Source: an uncultured Bacilli bacterium
GTDB taxonomy: Bacteria > Bacillota_I > Bacilli_A > ML615J-28 > CAG-313
Assembly (NCBI GenBank): GCA_934133195.1
Contig: CAKPAZ010000008.1
Span: forward strand, 1-47,500
Length of the DNA: 47,500 nucleotides
Direction: 5' to 3'
Under the pieces are notes generated by a model. The model was not told where the DNA came from, searched no databases, and worked only from the letters and a program-made list of their open reading frames with translations. A program made the translations under genes and the position numbers. Within the stretch, counting starts at the first letter, position 1. Each line of letters begins with the position of its first letter. Of this stretch, positions 47,383 through 47,500 are shown one piece after another.

Positions 47383-47500
47383 ATGAATGAAACTATGAAC
47401 AAAAATGAGTTAAAAGAAAAAGCCGTAGATTATGCTAGTAAAGTATTTTTCTATTGTATCAAAAGATGCAATAATAGAATGGATGCTGAAGACTTATCAC
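47383..47500 (+). CDS. Sigma-70-family factor, N-terminal fragment (runs off the window)
   Basis: ATG 47383 follows AGAGGTAAAT. The 39 codons seen (KNELKEKAVDYASKVFFYC, then CNNRMDAEDLS) fit the start of ECF-type sigma region 2, where the DAEDL(S/T)Q motif forms the core-binding helix. The rest lies beyond the window. A phage- or ICE-type sigma-like regulator is an alternative. Confidence 0.7.
   Translation, partial: MNETMNKNELKEKAVDYASKVFFYCIKRCNNRMDAEDLS

Overview
The window looks like a chromosomal piece of a low-GC, cell-walled, probably anaerobic gut-type Bacillota, close to the Erysipelotrichia/RF39/Mollicutes-like side of Bacilli. The reasons are AT-rich codon use, the standard genetic code with TGA as a stop, AGGAGG/GAGGTGAT ribosome binding sites, tight sigma-A promoters with 17-bp spacers, the rsmD-coaD-ylbJ neighbourhood known from Bacillus, rubrerythrin plus a PerR-like repressor, and a diaminopimelate decarboxylase plus a peptidoglycan amidase. 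The taxonomic placement is inference.

Layout. 1-300: end of an rRNA operon (5S 3' end) with tRNA-Asn and tRNA-Glu. 300-5100: accessory genes, namely an XRE regulator, a structured leader RNA with its own terminator in front of a DUF3800 gene, a MATE pump and a lipoprotein. 5100-28170: mostly core genes. These are PerR/rubrerythrin oxidative defence, a GCKR/MurQ-like double-SIS protein, a (PfkB-Nudix)-sir2-dut-lysA operon, rsmD-coaD, ylbJ and a LysM amidase on the minus strand with tRNA-Arg, a DUF885 lipoprotein, the protein quality-control set tig-clpX-lon, secG, rnr-smpB-TPR, a hotdog thioesterase and tRNA-Leu.

28170-33600 is an accessory zone beginning right after tRNA-Leu. It holds structured non-coding DNA, a flavodoxin-ferredoxin (EFR1-like) gene, solo transposon-end-like 20-bp repeats, a second copy of the tRNA-Leu terminator, a second XRE paralogue, an HTH plus frameshifted RhuM/PLD gene, and a RelB/DinJ-domain fusion with its operator.

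33800-43800 is a cassette that becomes visibly more GC-rich to the right. It holds an orphan NarL-type response regulator, a receiver-like protein without an effector, four secreted or lipid-anchored surface proteins (InlB-type repeats, Cys/His repeats, DUF6273), a single-TM protein, a WYL regulator and a SLOG-fold gene. It ends at a long imperfect palindrome (43878-44050). 44050-47500 holds decayed mobile-element remnants, then a Fic protein and a DUF4143 AAA ATPase. Each of these two genes has three phased direct repeats over its promoter. The last 118 bases start a sigma-70-family gene.

The best candidates for something under-described are the DUF3800 leader-RNA locus, the phased triple operators of the Fic and DUF4143 genes, the antitoxin-domain fusion, the orphan-regulator surface cassette and the 43.9-kb palindrome.
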